A DNA stretch of 64,000 bases, taken from the NCBI RefSeq assembly GCF_009363155.1, contig NZ_CP045302.1, positions 3,579,001-3,643,000 on the forward strand. The letters run 5' to 3'. Origin of the DNA: Azotobacter salinestris (GTDB lineage Bacteria > Pseudomonadota > Gammaproteobacteria > Pseudomonadales > Pseudomonadaceae). Shown here piece after piece: positions 39,898 to 50,405 of this stretch. The notes beneath the pieces are model-generated. The model ran no database searches and was not told the DNA's origin. It saw only the letters and a list, made by a program, of their open reading frames with translations. Within the stretch, counting starts at the first letter, position 1. Every line of letters starts with the position of its first letter. Made by a program: the position numbers and the translations under genes.

Positions 39898-41817
39898 ATG
39901 CCGGAGCCGATTCGCCTCAAAGACCACGAGAAGGACGCGCGCCTGGTGCGCGCGCGGGCCGTCGTCGGCGCCGTGGTCATCCTGCTGCTGTCGCTGGTAC
40001 TGATGGTGCGCCTGTACTACCTGCAGGTGATCCAGTACGAGCACCACTCGACCCTGGCGGAAAACAACCGCATCCACGTGCAGCCGATCCCGCCGAACCG
40101 CGGGCTGATCTTCGACCGCAACGGGGTGATCCTCGCCGACAACCGGCCAAGCTTCAGCCTGACGGTGACCCGCGAGCGCGCCGGCGACTGGCAGAAGGTG
40201 CTGGACACCATCGTTTCGGTGCTCGAACTCGGCCCCGAGGAGCGCGCCCTGTTCGAGAAGCGCGTGCGCCAGGGGCGCCGGCCGTTCGAGCCGGTGCCGG
40301 TGCTGTTCGAGCTGTCCGAGGAGCAGATCGCCCGCATCGCGGTCAACCAGTTCCTGCTGCCGGGGGTGGAGGTGGCCGCCCAGTTGGTCCGCCACTATCC
40401 GCAGGGCGAGCACTTCGCCCACTCGGTCGGCTACGTCGGGCGGATCAACGAGCGCGAGCTGAAGAAGCTCGATCCGGTCGACTACAGCGGCACCCATCAC
40501 ATCGGCAAGACCGGCGTGGAGCTGTTCTACGAGGACCTGCTGCACGGCCAGGTGGGCTACGAGGAGGTCGAGACCAACGCCCGCGGGCGGGTGCTGCGGG
40601 TGCTCAAGCATACCGATCCGGTGCCCGGCAAGGACCTCACCCTGAGCCTCGACCTGAACCTGCAGAAGGCTGCCGAGGCGGCCCTCGGCGACCGTCGCGG
40701 CGCGGTGATCGCCATCGATCCGGCCAGCGGCGGCGTGCTGGCGATGGTCAGCCAGCCGAGCTTCAACCCCAACCTGTTCGTCACCGGGATCAGTGTCAAG
40801 GACTACGCCGCGCTGCGCGACTCCGTCGACCGCCCGCTGTACAACCGGGTGCTGCGCGGCATCTATCCGCCGGGCTCGACGATCAAGCCGATGGTCGCCC
40901 TGGCCGGCCTCGACAGCGGGGTGGTGGAGCGCAGCACCCGGGTCTTCGACCCGGGCTTCTATCAGTTGCCCAACGTCAAGCACAAGTACCGCAACTGGAA
41001 CCGCGGCGGCGACGGCTGGGTGAACATGGAGCTGGCCATCGCCCGCTCCAACGACACCTATTTCTACTCCCTGGCGCACCGCATGGGCATCGACCGCCTG
41101 CATCGCTACCTGAGCCATTTCGGCATCGGCCAGCGGGTGTCCCTGGACATGTTCGAGGAGGCCGCCGGACTGATGCCCTCGCGCGAGTGGAAGCGGGTCA
41201 GCCGCCGCCAGGCCTGGTATCCGGGGGAAACCCTGATCACCGGGATCGGCCAGGGCTTCATGCTGGCCACTCCGCTGCAGCTGGCCCAGGCCACGGCCCT
41301 CCTGGCGAACAAGGGCAAATGGCACCGTCCTCGGCTGTTGATGAAGGCCGACGGCATGACGCCGGAGCAACTGATGGCGAGCGGTCTTCTGGAGGCGCGC
41401 CCGGCACCGCCGGACATCCAGCTCAAGGACCCGCACAACTGGGATCTGATCAACTTCGACATGCAGCAGGTCGTGCACGGCGCGCGCGGCACCGCGCACA
41501 AGGTCGGCGCCACGGCGCGCTACCGCATCGCCGGCAAGAGCGGCACGGCGCAGGTGGTGGCGATCCGCCAGGGCGAGAAATACGACCGCAACAAGCTGCA
41601 GGAGCGCCATCGCGACCATGCGCTGTTCGTCGCCTTCGCCCCGGCCGAGAATCCGCAGATCGCCGTGGCGGTGATGGTGGAGAACGGCGAGTCCGGCTCC
41701 GGCGTCGCCGCGCCGGTGGCCAAGCAGGTGATGGATGCCTGGCTGCTCGACGAAAATGGCCGGATGAAGGTGCAGTTCGCCGCCGCAGTGCCGCAGGAGG
41801 TCAGCCGTGAACACTAG
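39898..41817 (+). CDS. mrdA: Penicillin-binding protein 2
   Basis: A 639-residue inner-membrane transpeptidase of the elongation machinery. One N-terminal membrane segment (about 23-42), dimerisation domain, then the penicillin-binding domain with STIK at 327-330 (nucleophile Ser), SND in ARSNDTYFY, and KSGT at 547-550. It works with RodA, whose gene overlaps its end by 11 bases, and with MreBCD (not here). Ribosome site is weak. Confidence 0.97.
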   Translation: MPEPIRLKDHEKDARLVRARAVVGAVVILLLSLVLMVRLYYLQVIQYEHHSTLAENNRIHVQPIPPNRGLIFDRNGVILADNRPSFSLTVTRERAGDWQKVLDTIVSVLELGPEERALFEKRVRQGRRPFEPVPVLFELSEEQIARIAVNQFLLPGVEVAAQLVRHYPQGEHFAHSVGYVGRINERELKKLDPVDYSGTHHIGKTGVELFYEDLLHGQVGYEEVETNARGRVLRVLKHTDPVPGKDLTLSLDLNLQKAAEAALGDRRGAVIAIDPASGGVLAMVSQPSFNPNLFVTGISVKDYAALRDSVDRPLYNRVLRGIYPPGSTIKPMVALAGLDSGVVERSTRVFDPGFYQLPNVKHKYRNWNRGGDGWVNMELAIARSNDTYFYSLAHRMGIDRLHRYLSHFGIGQRVSLDMFEEAAGLMPSREWKRVSRRQAWYPGETLITGIGQGFMLATPLQLAQATALLANKGKWHRPRLLMKADGMTPEQLMASGLLEARPAPPDIQLKDPHNWDLINFDMQQVVHGARGTAHKVGATARYRIAGKSGTAQVVAIRQGEKYDRNKLQERHRDHALFVAFAPAENPQIAVAVMVENGESGSGVAAPVAKQVMDAWLLDENGRMKVQFAAAVPQEVSREH

Positions 41818-42952
41818 CTTCGACCGCACCCTGTCCGACGAGGACGTGCTGCGCCGTCGCGCCACCCTGCTGCAGCGCCTGCACATCGACGGCCCGCTGC
41901 TGCTGCTGCTGTTGCTGCTCGCCGCCGGCAGCCTGTTCGTCCTCTATTCGGCCAGCGGCAAGAACCTCGGCCTGCTGGTCAAGCAGGCCAGCTCGTTCGG
42001 CCTCGGCATGCTCGCCATGCTGGTCATCGCCCAGCTGGAGGCGCGCTTCATCGCGCGCTGGGTGCCGCTGGCCTACGTTCTGGGGGTGATCCTGCTGGCG
42101 GTGGTGGAAGTCATGGGCCACAACGCCATGGGCGCCACCCGCTGGATCAACATCCCCGGGGTGATCCGCTTCCAGCCCTCGGAGTTCATGAAGATCATCA
42201 TGCCGGCGACCATCGCCTGGTACCTGGCGCGCAACAATCTGCCGCCGGGACTCAAGCACACCGTCGTCAGCCTGGCACTGATCGGCGTGCCCTTCGTGCT
42301 GATCCTGCGCCAGCCGGACCTCGGCACCTCGCTGCTGATCCTCGCCTCCGGGGCTTTCGTGCTGTTCGTCGCCGGCCTGCCCTGGCTGTGGATCGGCGGG
42401 GCGGTGGCGGCCGTGGTGCCGGTCGCGGTCGGCATGTGGTACTTCGTCCTGCACCAGTACCAGAAGCAGCGGGTGCTGACCTTCCTCGACCCGGAGAGCG
42501 ACCCGCTCGGCACCGGCTGGAACATCATCCAGTCGAAGGCGGCGATCGGCTCGGGCGGGGTGTTCGGCAAGGGCTGGCTGCTCGGCACCCAGTCGCACCT
42601 GGATTTTTTGCCGGAAAGCCACACGGACTTTATCATTGCGGTCCTGGCCGAGGAGTTCGGACTGGTCGGCGTCTGCCTGCTGCTGCTGGTCTACCTGCTG
42701 CTGCTCGCCCGCGGGCTGGTGATCACCGTGCAGGCGCAGACGCTGTTCGGCAAGCTCTGGGCCGGCGGTCTGACCATGACCTTCTTCGTCTACGTATTCG
42801 TCAACATCGGCATGGTGAGTGGCCTGCTGCCGGTGGTGGGCGTACCCCTGCCGTTCATTAGCTACGGCGGAACTTCACTGGTGACCCTGCTGTCAGGGTT
42901 CGGGGTTTTGATGTCGATCCACACCCATCGCAAGTGGATCGCGCAAGTTTGA
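41807..42952 (+). CDS. rodA: Rod-shape glycosyltransferase RodA
   Basis: A 381-residue SEDS protein with ten membrane segments that polymerises glycan strands for cell elongation, partner of PBP2. Seen: ATRWINIPGVIRFQPSEFMKI, LRQPDLGTSLLIL, AAIGSGGVFGKGWLLGTQSHLDFLPE (in pieces) and FISYGGTSLVTLL. GTG start at 41807 with CAGGAGG six bases upstream; overlaps mrdA by 11 bases. Confidence 0.97.
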   Translation: MNTSFDRTLSDEDVLRRRATLLQRLHIDGPLLLLLLLLAAGSLFVLYSASGKNLGLLVKQASSFGLGMLAMLVIAQLEARFIARWVPLAYVLGVILLAVVEVMGHNAMGATRWINIPGVIRFQPSEFMKIIMPATIAWYLARNNLPPGLKHTVVSLALIGVPFVLILRQPDLGTSLLILASGAFVLFVAGLPWLWIGGAVAAVVPVAVGMWYFVLHQYQKQRVLTFLDPESDPLGTGWNIIQSKAAIGSGGVFGKGWLLGTQSHLDFLPESHTDFIIAVLAEEFGLVGVCLLLLVYLLLLARGLVITVQAQTLFGKLWAGGLTMTFFVYVFVNIGMVSGLLPVVGVPLPFISYGGTSLVTLLSGFGVLMSIHTHRKWIAQV

Positions 42953-42966
42953 AGAGTAGCGGATCG

Positions 42967-43995
42967 ATGCACATACGGCGTGGCCGGCTGGCCAGAACCC
43001 TGTCTTTGGCCAGCCTGGCGGGCTCCCTGGGGCTGGCCTGCGCGCTGCATGGCGGCGCGGCACTGGCCGGCGATTACGAGACTTCACCGCAGGTCGACGA
43101 ATTCATCGCGGAGATGACCCGCGACTACGGTTTCGCCAGCGAGCAGTTGCTCGGCCTGTTCCGCGAGGTGCAGCGCAAGCAGCCGATCCTCGACGCCATC
43201 TCGCGGCCGGCGGAGCGGGCCAAGCCCTGGAAGGAGTACCGGCCGATCTTCATCACCGAGGCCCGCGTCGCCCGCGGCCTGGACTTCTGGCGCGAGCACG
43301 AGGAGGCCCTGGCCCGTGCCGAGCAGGAGTACGGCGTGCCGGCCCAGGTGATCGTCGCGATCATCGGCGTGGAGACCTTCTACGGGCGCAATACCGGCAA
43401 CTACCGGGTGATCGACGCGCTGTCCACCCTGGGCTTCGACTATCCGCCGCGCGCGCTCTTCTTCCGCAAGGAATTGCGCGAGTTCCTGCTGATGACCCGC
43501 GAAGAGCAGGTCGACCCGCTCACCCTGACCGGCTCCTACGCCGGCGCCATGGGCCTGCCTCAGTTCATGCCGAGCAGCTTCCGCGCCTATGCGGTGGACT
43601 TCGACGACGACGGCCACATCGACATCTGGAGGAACCCGACCGATGCCATCGGCAGCGTCGCCAGCTATTTCAAGCGGCACGGCTGGATTGCCGGCGCGCC
43701 GGTGGCCAGCCGTGCCGAGATCTCCGGCACCGAGGCCGAAAAGGGCCTGTCCGTCGGGCTGGATCCGGTGATGAGCGTCGGCGAGCTGCGCAGCCTCGGC
43801 TGGAAGACCCGCGACCGTCTCGACGACGGGCTGCCGGTCACCGCTTTCCGTCTGGAGGGCGCGGACGGCGACGAGTACTGGATGGGGCTGCCGAACTTCT
43901 ACACCATCACCCGCTACAACCGCAGCGTGATGTATGCCATGGCGGTGTACCAGCTCTCCGACCTGCTGCTCCAGGCCCGGAGTGGTCGCCGATGA
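42967..43995 (+). CDS. mltB: Lytic murein transglycosylase B
   Basis: A 342-residue exported transglycosylase cutting glycan strands to 1,6-anhydro-muramyl products. Catalytic E136 in IIGVETFYGRNTG, then GSYAGAMGLPQFMPSSF and FDDDGHIDIWRNPTDAIGSV. The leader ends near ALA-GDYET; the LAC at 23-25 is a poor lipobox, so the protein is probably soluble (SltB1/Slt35-like). The ATG at 42967 follows rodA by 14 bases. Its end overlaps rlpA by four bases. Confidence 0.93.
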   Translation: MHIRRGRLARTLSLASLAGSLGLACALHGGAALAGDYETSPQVDEFIAEMTRDYGFASEQLLGLFREVQRKQPILDAISRPAERAKPWKEYRPIFITEARVARGLDFWREHEEALARAEQEYGVPAQVIVAIIGVETFYGRNTGNYRVIDALSTLGFDYPPRALFFRKELREFLLMTREEQVDPLTLTGSYAGAMGLPQFMPSSFRAYAVDFDDDGHIDIWRNPTDAIGSVASYFKRHGWIAGAPVASRAEISGTEAEKGLSVGLDPVMSVGELRSLGWKTRDRLDDGLPVTAFRLEGADGDEYWMGLPNFYTITRYNRSVMYAMAVYQLSDLLLQARSGRR

Positions 43996-44966
43996 CGAGC
44001 CGTGTCCTGCCGTTACCGCTGCTCCTGCTCGGCACCCTGGTGCTGCTGGCCAGTTGCTCCAGCTCGCCGCCGGAGCGCGGCACGCCGTCGAGCCCCGCCG
44101 CCAAGCCCCACTATCCGCGGCCACTCAAGGACGGTGCGCCCTGGTGGGACGTCGACGTCTCGAAGATTCCCGACGCGGTGCCCACGCCCCACTACGGGCC
44201 GGTCAAGGCCAATCCCTACACGGTGCTGGGCAAGACCTACTACCCGATGAACGACGGCCGCCGCTACAAGGCCACCGGCACCGCCTCCTGGTACGGCACC
44301 AAGTTCCATGGCCAGGCCACCGCCAACGGCGAGCCCTACGACCTCTACGGGATGAGCGCGGCGCACAAGACCCTGCCGCTGCCCAGCTATGTCCGGGTGA
44401 CCAACCTGGACAACGGCAAGAGCGTGATCCTGCGGGTCAACGACCGCGGTCCCTTCTACTCCGACCGGATCATCGACCTGTCCTTCGCCGCGGCGAAGAA
44501 GCTCGGCTATGCCGAGACCGGCACCGCGCGGGTCAGCGTGGAGGGCATCGATCCGCAGGAATGGTGGGCCCAGCAGGGCCGCAAGCCACCGCTGGTGCTG
44601 GCCCAGCCGCAGATGGCCAGGGCGCAGCCGGCGCCCCGTCCGGCGCCGCAGCCGATTGAGGAGTATTCGCCGCCGCCCGGCCAGCATGCGGCGCCCACGC
44701 TGCCCGTGGCGGTCGCCGCCGCGCCGGGCGGCGGGCTGTACCTGCAGGTCGGCGCCTTCGCCAATCCGGATGCCGCGGAACTGCTCAAGGACAAGCTGAG
44801 CCGGATCAGTTCCACCCCCGTATTCGTCAGCCCCGTGGTGCGCGACCGGCAGACCTTCCACCGCGTGCGCCTGGGCCCGATCGACAGCCAGGAAGAGGCT
44901 CTCCGGCTGCAGGACAGCGTGCGCCTGGCCAGACTCGGCCAGCCGACCCTGGTCAAGCCCGACTGA
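43992..44966 (+). CDS. rlpA: Septal lytic transglycosylase lipoprotein RlpA
   Basis: A 324-residue outer-membrane lipoprotein (lipobox LLASC, Cys22). The double-psi beta-barrel catalytic domain is at about 85-185 with ATGTASWYGTKFHGQATANG and VRVNDRGPFYSDRIIDLS, which carry the catalytic His and Asp. A Pro/Ala-rich linker follows, then a C-terminal SPOR domain (about 245-320, LYLQVGAFANPDAAELL) that targets denuded septal glycan. Starts in the mltB stop (ATGA). Confidence 0.96.
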   Translation: MTSRVLPLPLLLLGTLVLLASCSSSPPERGTPSSPAAKPHYPRPLKDGAPWWDVDVSKIPDAVPTPHYGPVKANPYTVLGKTYYPMNDGRRYKATGTASWYGTKFHGQATANGEPYDLYGMSAAHKTLPLPSYVRVTNLDNGKSVILRVNDRGPFYSDRIIDLSFAAAKKLGYAETGTARVSVEGIDPQEWWAQQGRKPPLVLAQPQMARAQPAPRPAPQPIEEYSPPPGQHAAPTLPVAVAAAPGGGLYLQVGAFANPDAAELLKDKLSRISSTPVFVSPVVRDRQTFHRVRLGPIDSQEEALRLQDSVRLARLGQPTLVKPD

Positions 44967-45027
44967 ACCCGGGCCCCTCTCCATAGCCCGCAAGGGTGTG
45001 TTCGACTAGCCAACGACCCGAGGAACG

Positions 45028-46236
45028 ATGAAAACCACCCGACTTGTGCAACGCCTTTTCCTGTCCCTCCTGATCTGCGTGCCGAGCGCCTGGGCCGCCG
45101 AGCCGCAGGCCACGCCGACGCCGACGCCGGTCCCCGCGCGGGCCGCGGAGCCCCAGGCCATCCCGGCGCCGCCGCAACTGGCCGCCACCTCCTATCTGCT
45201 GATGGATGCCGCCAGCGGTCAGATGCTGATCGAGAGCAACGGCGACCAGCGCCTGCCGCCGGCCAGCCTGACCAAGCTGATGACCGCCTACATCGCCACC
45301 CTGGAGATCAAGCGCGGGCAGATCAAGGAAGGCGACCTGGTCACCGTCAGCGAGCGGGCCTGGCGCACCGGCGGCTCGCGGATGTTCATCCAGGTCGGTA
45401 CCCAGGTGAGCGTCGGCGACCTGCTGCACGGCATCATCATCCAGTCGGGCAACGACTCCAGCGTGGCGCTGGCCGAGCACATCGCCGGCAGCGAGGACGC
45501 CTTCGCCGACATGATGAACACCACCGCCCAGCGCCTCGGCCTGAGCAACAGCCACTTCATGAACGCCACCGGCCTGCCGCATCCGGAACACTATTCCTCG
45601 GCCCACGACATGGCCAAGCTGGCCCGCGCGATCATCTACGACGACCCGGTGCATTACGCCATCTACGCGCAGAAGGAATTCCTCTGGAACAACATCAAGC
45701 AGCCCAACCGCAACCTGCTGCTGTGGCGCGACAAGACCGTCGATGGCCTGAAGACCGGCCACACTGAGGAAGCCGGCTACTGCCTGGTGGCCTCCGCGGT
45801 GCGCGACGGCCAGCGGCTGATCGCCGTGGTGTTCGGCACCAAGAGCGAACAGGCGCGCGCCGCCGAGACCCAGAAGCTTCTGACCTACGGCTTCCGCTTC
45901 TTCGAGACCCAGACTTTCTTCCAGAAGAACACCGAACTGGCCCGCTCGCCGGTCTGGAAGGGCTCCAGCCGCGAGGTCAAGGTCGGCCTGGCCCAGGACC
46001 TGACTCTCACCGTACCGCGCGGCCAGCTCAAGCAGTTGACCACCACCAGCTTCCTCGAGCCGCAGCTGATCGCACCGGTCCTGCAGGGCGCCGTGGTCGG
46101 CAAGGTCGAGGTCAGGCTGGGCGAGCAGGTGCTGCGCAGCGCCGATCTGATCGCCCTGGAAGCCGTCGAGGAGGGTGGCCTGTTCCGTCGTCTATGGGAT
46201 AGCATCCGTCTGTTCTTCTACGGTTTGTTCAACTGA
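45028..46236 (+). CDS. dacA: D-alanyl-D-alanine carboxypeptidase (PBP5/6 family)
   Basis: A 402-residue periplasmic enzyme trimming the terminal D-Ala of peptidoglycan pentapeptides. Signal peptide to AWA-AEPQ, a short TPTP-rich stretch, then SLTK at 80-83, SGN at 140-142 and KTG at 242-244. The C-terminal amphipathic helix ([17 protein letters not shown]) anchors it to the membrane. Called dacC in P. aeruginosa at this position. A GAGGAA precedes the ATG; 61 bp after rlpA. Confidence 0.95.
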   Translation: MKTTRLVQRLFLSLLICVPSAWAAEPQATPTPTPVPARAAEPQAIPAPPQLAATSYLLMDAASGQMLIESNGDQRLPPASLTKLMTAYIATLEIKRGQIKEGDLVTVSERAWRTGGSRMFIQVGTQVSVGDLLHGIIIQSGNDSSVALAEHIAGSEDAFADMMNTTAQRLGLSNSHFMNATGLPHPEHYSSAHDMAKLARAIIYDDPVHYAIYAQKEFLWNNIKQPNRNLLLWRDKTVDGLKTGHTEEAGYCLVASAVRDGQRLIAVVFGTKSEQARAAETQKLLTYGFRFFETQTFFQKNTELARSPVWKGSSREVKVGLAQDLTLTVPRGQLKQLTTTSFLEPQLIAPVLQGAVVGKVEVRLGEQVLRSADLIALEAVEEGGLFRRLWDSIRLFFYGLFN

Positions 46237-46306
46237 ACCTCAGCCGACCGCCGTCCGCCGTTTCCGGCGGGCGGCCGTCTTCGCGGGCCGAATGCCCGCC
46301 GCCGCC

Positions 46307-46585
46307 ATGACCGATACCGACGTACAAGCCCCGAAAATCGAATTTCCCTGCGAGCGCTACCCGATCAAGGTGATCGGCGACGCCGGCGAGGGTTTCGCCG
46401 AACTGGTCGTCGAGGTGATCCAGCGTCATGCGCCCGATCTGGACAGCTCGACCCTGCGCCTGCGCGACAGCCGCAACGGACGCTTCCTCTCGGTGCAGGT
46501 GCTGATCACCGCCACCGGCGTCGAACAGCTGCAGGCCATCCACCTCGACCTGCGCGCCACCGGGCGCGTGCACATGGTGCTCTGA
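46307..46585 (+). CDS. ybeD: YbeD/DUF493 family protein
   Basis: A 92-residue ACT-like small protein of unknown function, found between dacA and lipB in many gammaproteobacteria. Conserved blocks [18 protein letters not shown] and [25 protein letters not shown] at 46307 chosen for family length; 46292 is a possible alternative. The stop shares one base with the lipB start. Confidence 0.93.
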   Translation: MTDTDVQAPKIEFPCERYPIKVIGDAGEGFAELVVEVIQRHAPDLDSSTLRLRDSRNGRFLSVQVLITATGVEQLQAIHLDLRATGRVHMVL

Positions 46586-47241
46586 TGCCGGGCACCATCG
46601 GCGTCCGCGAGCCGGGGCTGCTCGATTACCTGCCGACCTGGCAGGCGATGCAGCGCTTCACCAACACGCGTGGCCCGGAAACGCCCGATGAGCTCTGGCT
46701 GCTCGAGCATGCTCCGGTATTCACCCAGGGCCAGGCCGGCAAGGCCGAGCATGTGCTGTTTCCCGGCGACATCCCGGTGGTGCAGGTGGACCGCGGCGGC
46801 CAGGTGACCTACCACGGTCCCGGCCAGCTGGTCGGCTACCTGCTGCTGGACGTGCGCCGCCTGGGGATCGGCGTGCGCGAGCTGGTCAGCCGCATCGAGC
46901 GCAGCCTGATCGAGCTGCTCGCCGGCTACGAGGTCGAGGCCTATGCCAAGGCGGACGCGCCGGGGGTCTATGTCGGCGACATGAAGATCGCCTCCCTCGG
47001 CCTGCGCATCCGCAACGGCTGCTCCTTCCATGGCCTGGCCCTGAACGTGGACATGGACCTGGCGCCCTTTCAGCGCATCAACCCCTGCGGCTACGCCGGC
47101 ATGGTCATGACACAACTCAAGGATCAGGCCCGCGGGCCGGTCGAATTCGCCGAGGTGCGCAGCCGCCTGCGTGCACAGCTCGCTGCGCAGCTCGGTTACG
47201 CTGAAGCAAAGACCCTTACGGGCGGGATCGAAAGCATATGA
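46585..47241 (+). CDS. lipB: Octanoyl-ACP:protein N-octanoyltransferase
   Basis: A 218-residue transferase moving octanoate from acyl carrier protein to lipoyl domains. Motifs: [17 protein letters not shown], the catalytic Lys in [21 protein letters not shown], and the Cys of INPCGYAGM. Overlaps ybeD by one base and lipA by four, showing a coupled lipoate pathway. Confidence 0.97.
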   Translation: MPGTIGVREPGLLDYLPTWQAMQRFTNTRGPETPDELWLLEHAPVFTQGQAGKAEHVLFPGDIPVVQVDRGGQVTYHGPGQLVGYLLLDVRRLGIGVRELVSRIERSLIELLAGYEVEAYAKADAPGVYVGDMKIASLGLRIRNGCSFHGLALNVDMDLAPFQRINPCGYAGMVMTQLKDQARGPVEFAEVRSRLRAQLAAQLGYAEAKTLTGGIESI

Positions 47242-48218
47242 GCACGACGGAAACCACGGGCAAGGGCCCGGCCAACAAGGTTGAGACCGGGGTCAAACTG
47301 CGCGGTGCGGAGAAGGTCGCCCGCATCCCGGTGAAAGTCATTCCGACCGAGGAGCTGCCGCGCAAGCCGGACTGGATCCGCGTGCGCATGCCGGCGTCCC
47401 CCGAAGTCGAGCGGATCAAGCAGTTGCTGCGCCAGCACAAGCTGCACAGCGTCTGCGAGGAGGCCTCCTGCCCGAACCTCGGCGAGTGCTTCGCCGGCGG
47501 CACCGCGACCTTCATGATCATGGGCGACATCTGCACCCGGCGCTGCCCGTTCTGCGACGTCGGCCACGGCCGGCCGAACCCGCTCGATCCGGCTGAGCCG
47601 AGGAGCCTCGCCGTGGCCGTCGCCGACCTGCGCCTGAAGTACGTGGTGATCACCTCGGTGGACCGCGACGACCTGCGCGACGGCGGCGCCCAGCATTTCG
47701 CCGACTGCCTGCGCGAGATCCGCCAGCTGAGCCCCGGCACCCAGCTGGAGACCCTGGTGCCCGACTACCGCGGACGCATGGAGATCGCCCTCGACATCAC
47801 CGCCAGCGAGCCGCCGGACGTGTTCAACCACAACCTGGAAACCGTGCCGCGCCTGTACAAGGCCGCGCGCCCGGGGTCGGACTTCGAGTGGTCGCTGGAC
47901 CTGCTGGAGGCCTTCAAGAAGCGCGTGCCGGGCGTGCCGACCAAGTCCGGGCTGATGCTCGGCCTCGGCGAGACCGACGAGGAAGTGATCGAGGTGATGC
48001 AGCGCATGCGCGAGCACGACATCGACATGCTCACCCTCGGCCAGTACCTGCAGCCCTCGCGCAGCCACCTGGCGGTGCAGCGCTTCGTCCATCCCGACAC
48101 CTTCGCCTGGTTCGCCGAAGAGGGCAAGAAGATGGGCTTCAAGAACGTCACCTCCGGCCCGCTGGTGCGCTCCTCCTACCACGCCGACGAGCAGGCCCAC
48201 GGCGCCAAGGGCGACTGA
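47238..48218 (+). CDS. lipA: Lipoyl synthase
   Basis: A 326-residue radical-SAM enzyme inserting two sulfurs into octanoyl chains. Auxiliary cluster C73, C78, C84 (CX4CX5C) and radical-SAM cluster C99, C103, C106 (CX3CX2C), with the C-terminal RSSYHAD serine. Follows lipB with a four-base overlap. The last gene of the conserved block. Confidence 0.98.
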   Translation: MSTTETTGKGPANKVETGVKLRGAEKVARIPVKVIPTEELPRKPDWIRVRMPASPEVERIKQLLRQHKLHSVCEEASCPNLGECFAGGTATFMIMGDICTRRCPFCDVGHGRPNPLDPAEPRSLAVAVADLRLKYVVITSVDRDDLRDGGAQHFADCLREIRQLSPGTQLETLVPDYRGRMEIALDITASEPPDVFNHNLETVPRLYKAARPGSDFEWSLDLLEAFKKRVPGVPTKSGLMLGLGETDEEVIEVMQRMREHDIDMLTLGQYLQPSRSHLAVQRFVHPDTFAWFAEEGKKMGFKNVTSGPLVRSSYHADEQAHGAKGD

Positions 48219-48608
48219 TCGCCCGCTTCCGAGAGGCCTCGCAGGAGGCCTTCCCCGAGCCGGACGGCCGGGCAGGGCGGTCGGCTCGCGCCACGCGCCC
48301 TGCCTGCCTCCACGGTTGTCGCCTGCCGTCGAAAATCACGAATCTTTTCCCGGCTTCCCGGTCAAGACCTTGGTGACCCCGAGGTCCGGCCCTGGCCGTT
48401 CGTCAGCCGGCGGGCGCATGCCGCCGTCTCCCGCCACAGGCCGGATCGTCCGGCGTCCCCGGCGCGGATGACCGCCCGGGCTGCGGAAGGCCGGGCATCC
48501 AGGCGCGAAATCCTGCTTCCCCATGGCCACTTGCGTGGCAGGGGGGGAAGTGCAGTCCATCGATGGCCTGGCCCGGATCGCGGACCCTCAATTCCAGCGA
48601 GGTTTGCC
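48219..48608. other. 390-bp intergenic region after lipA
   Basis: No gene seen. It contains a GC-rich dyad GGCAGGGCG (48271-48279) / CGCCCTGCC (48296-48304) that could end the lipA transcript, though no T-run follows, and then the leader of the five-gene operon with GAGG seven bases before the TPP-enzyme ATG. No clear -35/-10 pair was found. Confidence 0.6.
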
Positions 48609-50405
48609 ATGGCAACGACAGTCGGTGACTTTCTGGTCGAACGCCTGTACCAGTGGGGTGTGCGACGCATCTACGGCTATCCGGGCGACGGCATCAACGG
48701 TGTGTTCGGCGCCCTGAGCCGTGCCCAGGAGAAGATTCGCTTCATCCAGGTCCGGCACGAGGAAATGGCCGCCTTCATGGCCTCGGCGGAGGCCAAGTTC
48801 GGCGGCGGCCTGGGTGTCTGCATCGCCACCTCGGGGCCCGGTGCATCGCACCTGATCACGGGCCTCTACGACGCCCGCCTGGACCACATGCCGGTGCTGG
48901 CGATCACCGGCCAGCAGGCGCGCACCGCCATGGGCGGGCACTACCAGCAGGAGGTGGACCTGGTGTCCATGTTCAAGGACGTGGCCGGCGCCTTCGTCCA
49001 GCAGGCCAGTGCGCCGGAGCAGGTGCGCCATCTGGTCGACCGGGCGATCCGCATCGCACTGGGCGAGCGCCGGGTGACCGCCATCGTCCTGCCCAACGAC
49101 CTGCAGGAGATGGAGTACAGCGAGCCGCCGCACGCGCACGGCACCCTGCACTCCGGCATCGGCTACAGTCGGCCCAGGAAGGTGCCCTACGACGAGGACC
49201 TGCGGCGGGCCGCCGAAGTGCTCAACGCCGGCAGCAAGGTCGCCATCCTGGTCGGCGCCGGCGCCCTTGCGGCCACCGACGAGGTCATCCAGGTCGCCGA
49301 ACGGCTCGGCGCCGGCGTGGCCAAGGCGCTGCTCGGCAAGGCGGCGGTGCCCGACGACCTGCCTTGGGTCACCGGCTCCATCGGCCTGCTCGGCACCGAG
49401 CCGAGCTACAAGCTGATGAATGAATGCGACACCCTGCTGATGATCGGCTCCGGCTTTCCGTATTCCGAATTCCTGCCCAAGGAAGGCCAGGCGCGCGGCG
49501 TGCAGATCGATCTCAAGGCCGACATGCTCAGCCTGCGCTACCCGATGGAGGTCAACCTGGAGGGCGATGCCGCCGAAACCCTGCGCGCCCTGCTGCCGCT
49601 GCTGCGGGAGAAGGAGGACCGCCGCTGGCGCGCCGACATCGAGGACTGGCGCGGCGACTGGGAGAAGAAGCTCGAGAGCCGCGCCCTGGTGTCGGCCACG
49701 CCGATCAACCCGCAGCGGGTGGCCTTCGAGCTGTCGCCGCGCCTGCCCGAGCGTGCCATCGTCACCTGCGACTCCGGCTCCTGCGCCAACTGGTTCGCGC
49801 GCGACCTGAAGATCCGCCGCGGCATGATGTGCTCGCTGTCCGGCGGCCTGGCCTCCATGGGTGCCGGGGTGCCCTACGCCATCGCCGCCAAGTTCGCCTA
49901 CCCGGATCGCACGGTGGTGGCCATGGTCGGCGACGGCGCCATGCAGATGAACAACATGGCCGAGCTGATCACCGTCGCCAAGTACTGGCGGGAATGGCAG
50001 GACCCGCGCTGGATCTGCTGCGTGTTCAACAACGAGGATCTCAACCAGGTCACCTGGGAGCAGCGGGTCATGGAGGGCGATCCGAAATTCGAGGCCTCGC
50101 AGAACATTCCCAACGTGCCCTACCACCAGTTCGCCGAATCCATCGGCCTGCGGGGCCTCTACGTCGACCGCGAGGACGCCGTGGCCGCCGCCTGGGAGGA
50201 GGCCCTGGCCGCCGACCGGCCGGTGCTGCTCGAGTTCAAGACCGACCCCAACGTGCCGCCGCTGCCGCCGCACATCACCTTCGAGCAGGCCCGGAAGTTC
50301 GCCAGCACCCTGCTGAAGGGCGATCCGAACCAGGCCGGCATCATCGCCCAGACCGCCAAGCAGGTACTCGGCAGCGTCCTGCCCAAGGGCCGGGACAAGC
50401 AGTGA
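48609..50405 (+). CDS. Thiamine-diphosphate enzyme, PoxB/acetolactate-synthase-like
   Basis: A 598-residue TPP enzyme with the three-domain layout of pyruvate oxidase and acetolactate synthase. Catalytic Glu in VRHEEMAAFMASAEA (about 51), Mg/TPP motif GDGAMQMNN from residue 441 to FNNED. Pyruvate oxidase (quinone) needs a C-terminal membrane helix, which I do not see; acetolactate synthase and glyoxylate carboligase remain possible. First gene of a five-gene operon; stop and next start share one base. Confidence 0.85.
   Translation: MATTVGDFLVERLYQWGVRRIYGYPGDGINGVFGALSRAQEKIRFIQVRHEEMAAFMASAEAKFGGGLGVCIATSGPGASHLITGLYDARLDHMPVLAITGQQARTAMGGHYQQEVDLVSMFKDVAGAFVQQASAPEQVRHLVDRAIRIALGERRVTAIVLPNDLQEMEYSEPPHAHGTLHSGIGYSRPRKVPYDEDLRRAAEVLNAGSKVAILVGAGALAATDEVIQVAERLGAGVAKALLGKAAVPDDLPWVTGSIGLLGTEPSYKLMNECDTLLMIGSGFPYSEFLPKEGQARGVQIDLKADMLSLRYPMEVNLEGDAAETLRALLPLLREKEDRRWRADIEDWRGDWEKKLESRALVSATPINPQRVAFELSPRLPERAIVTCDSGSCANWFARDLKIRRGMMCSLSGGLASMGAGVPYAIAAKFAYPDRTVVAMVGDGAMQMNNMAELITVAKYWREWQDPRWICCVFNNEDLNQVTWEQRVMEGDPKFEASQNIPNVPYHQFAESIGLRGLYVDREDAVAAAWEEALAADRPVLLEFKTDPNVPPLPPHITFEQARKFASTLLKGDPNQAGIIAQTAKQVLGSVLPKGRDKQ

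Noticed and set aside
39319-41886. Minus-strand open frame of 855 codons
   Set aside because: Shadow of rlmH and mrdA; low-complexity His/Gln/Val-rich translation with no domain.
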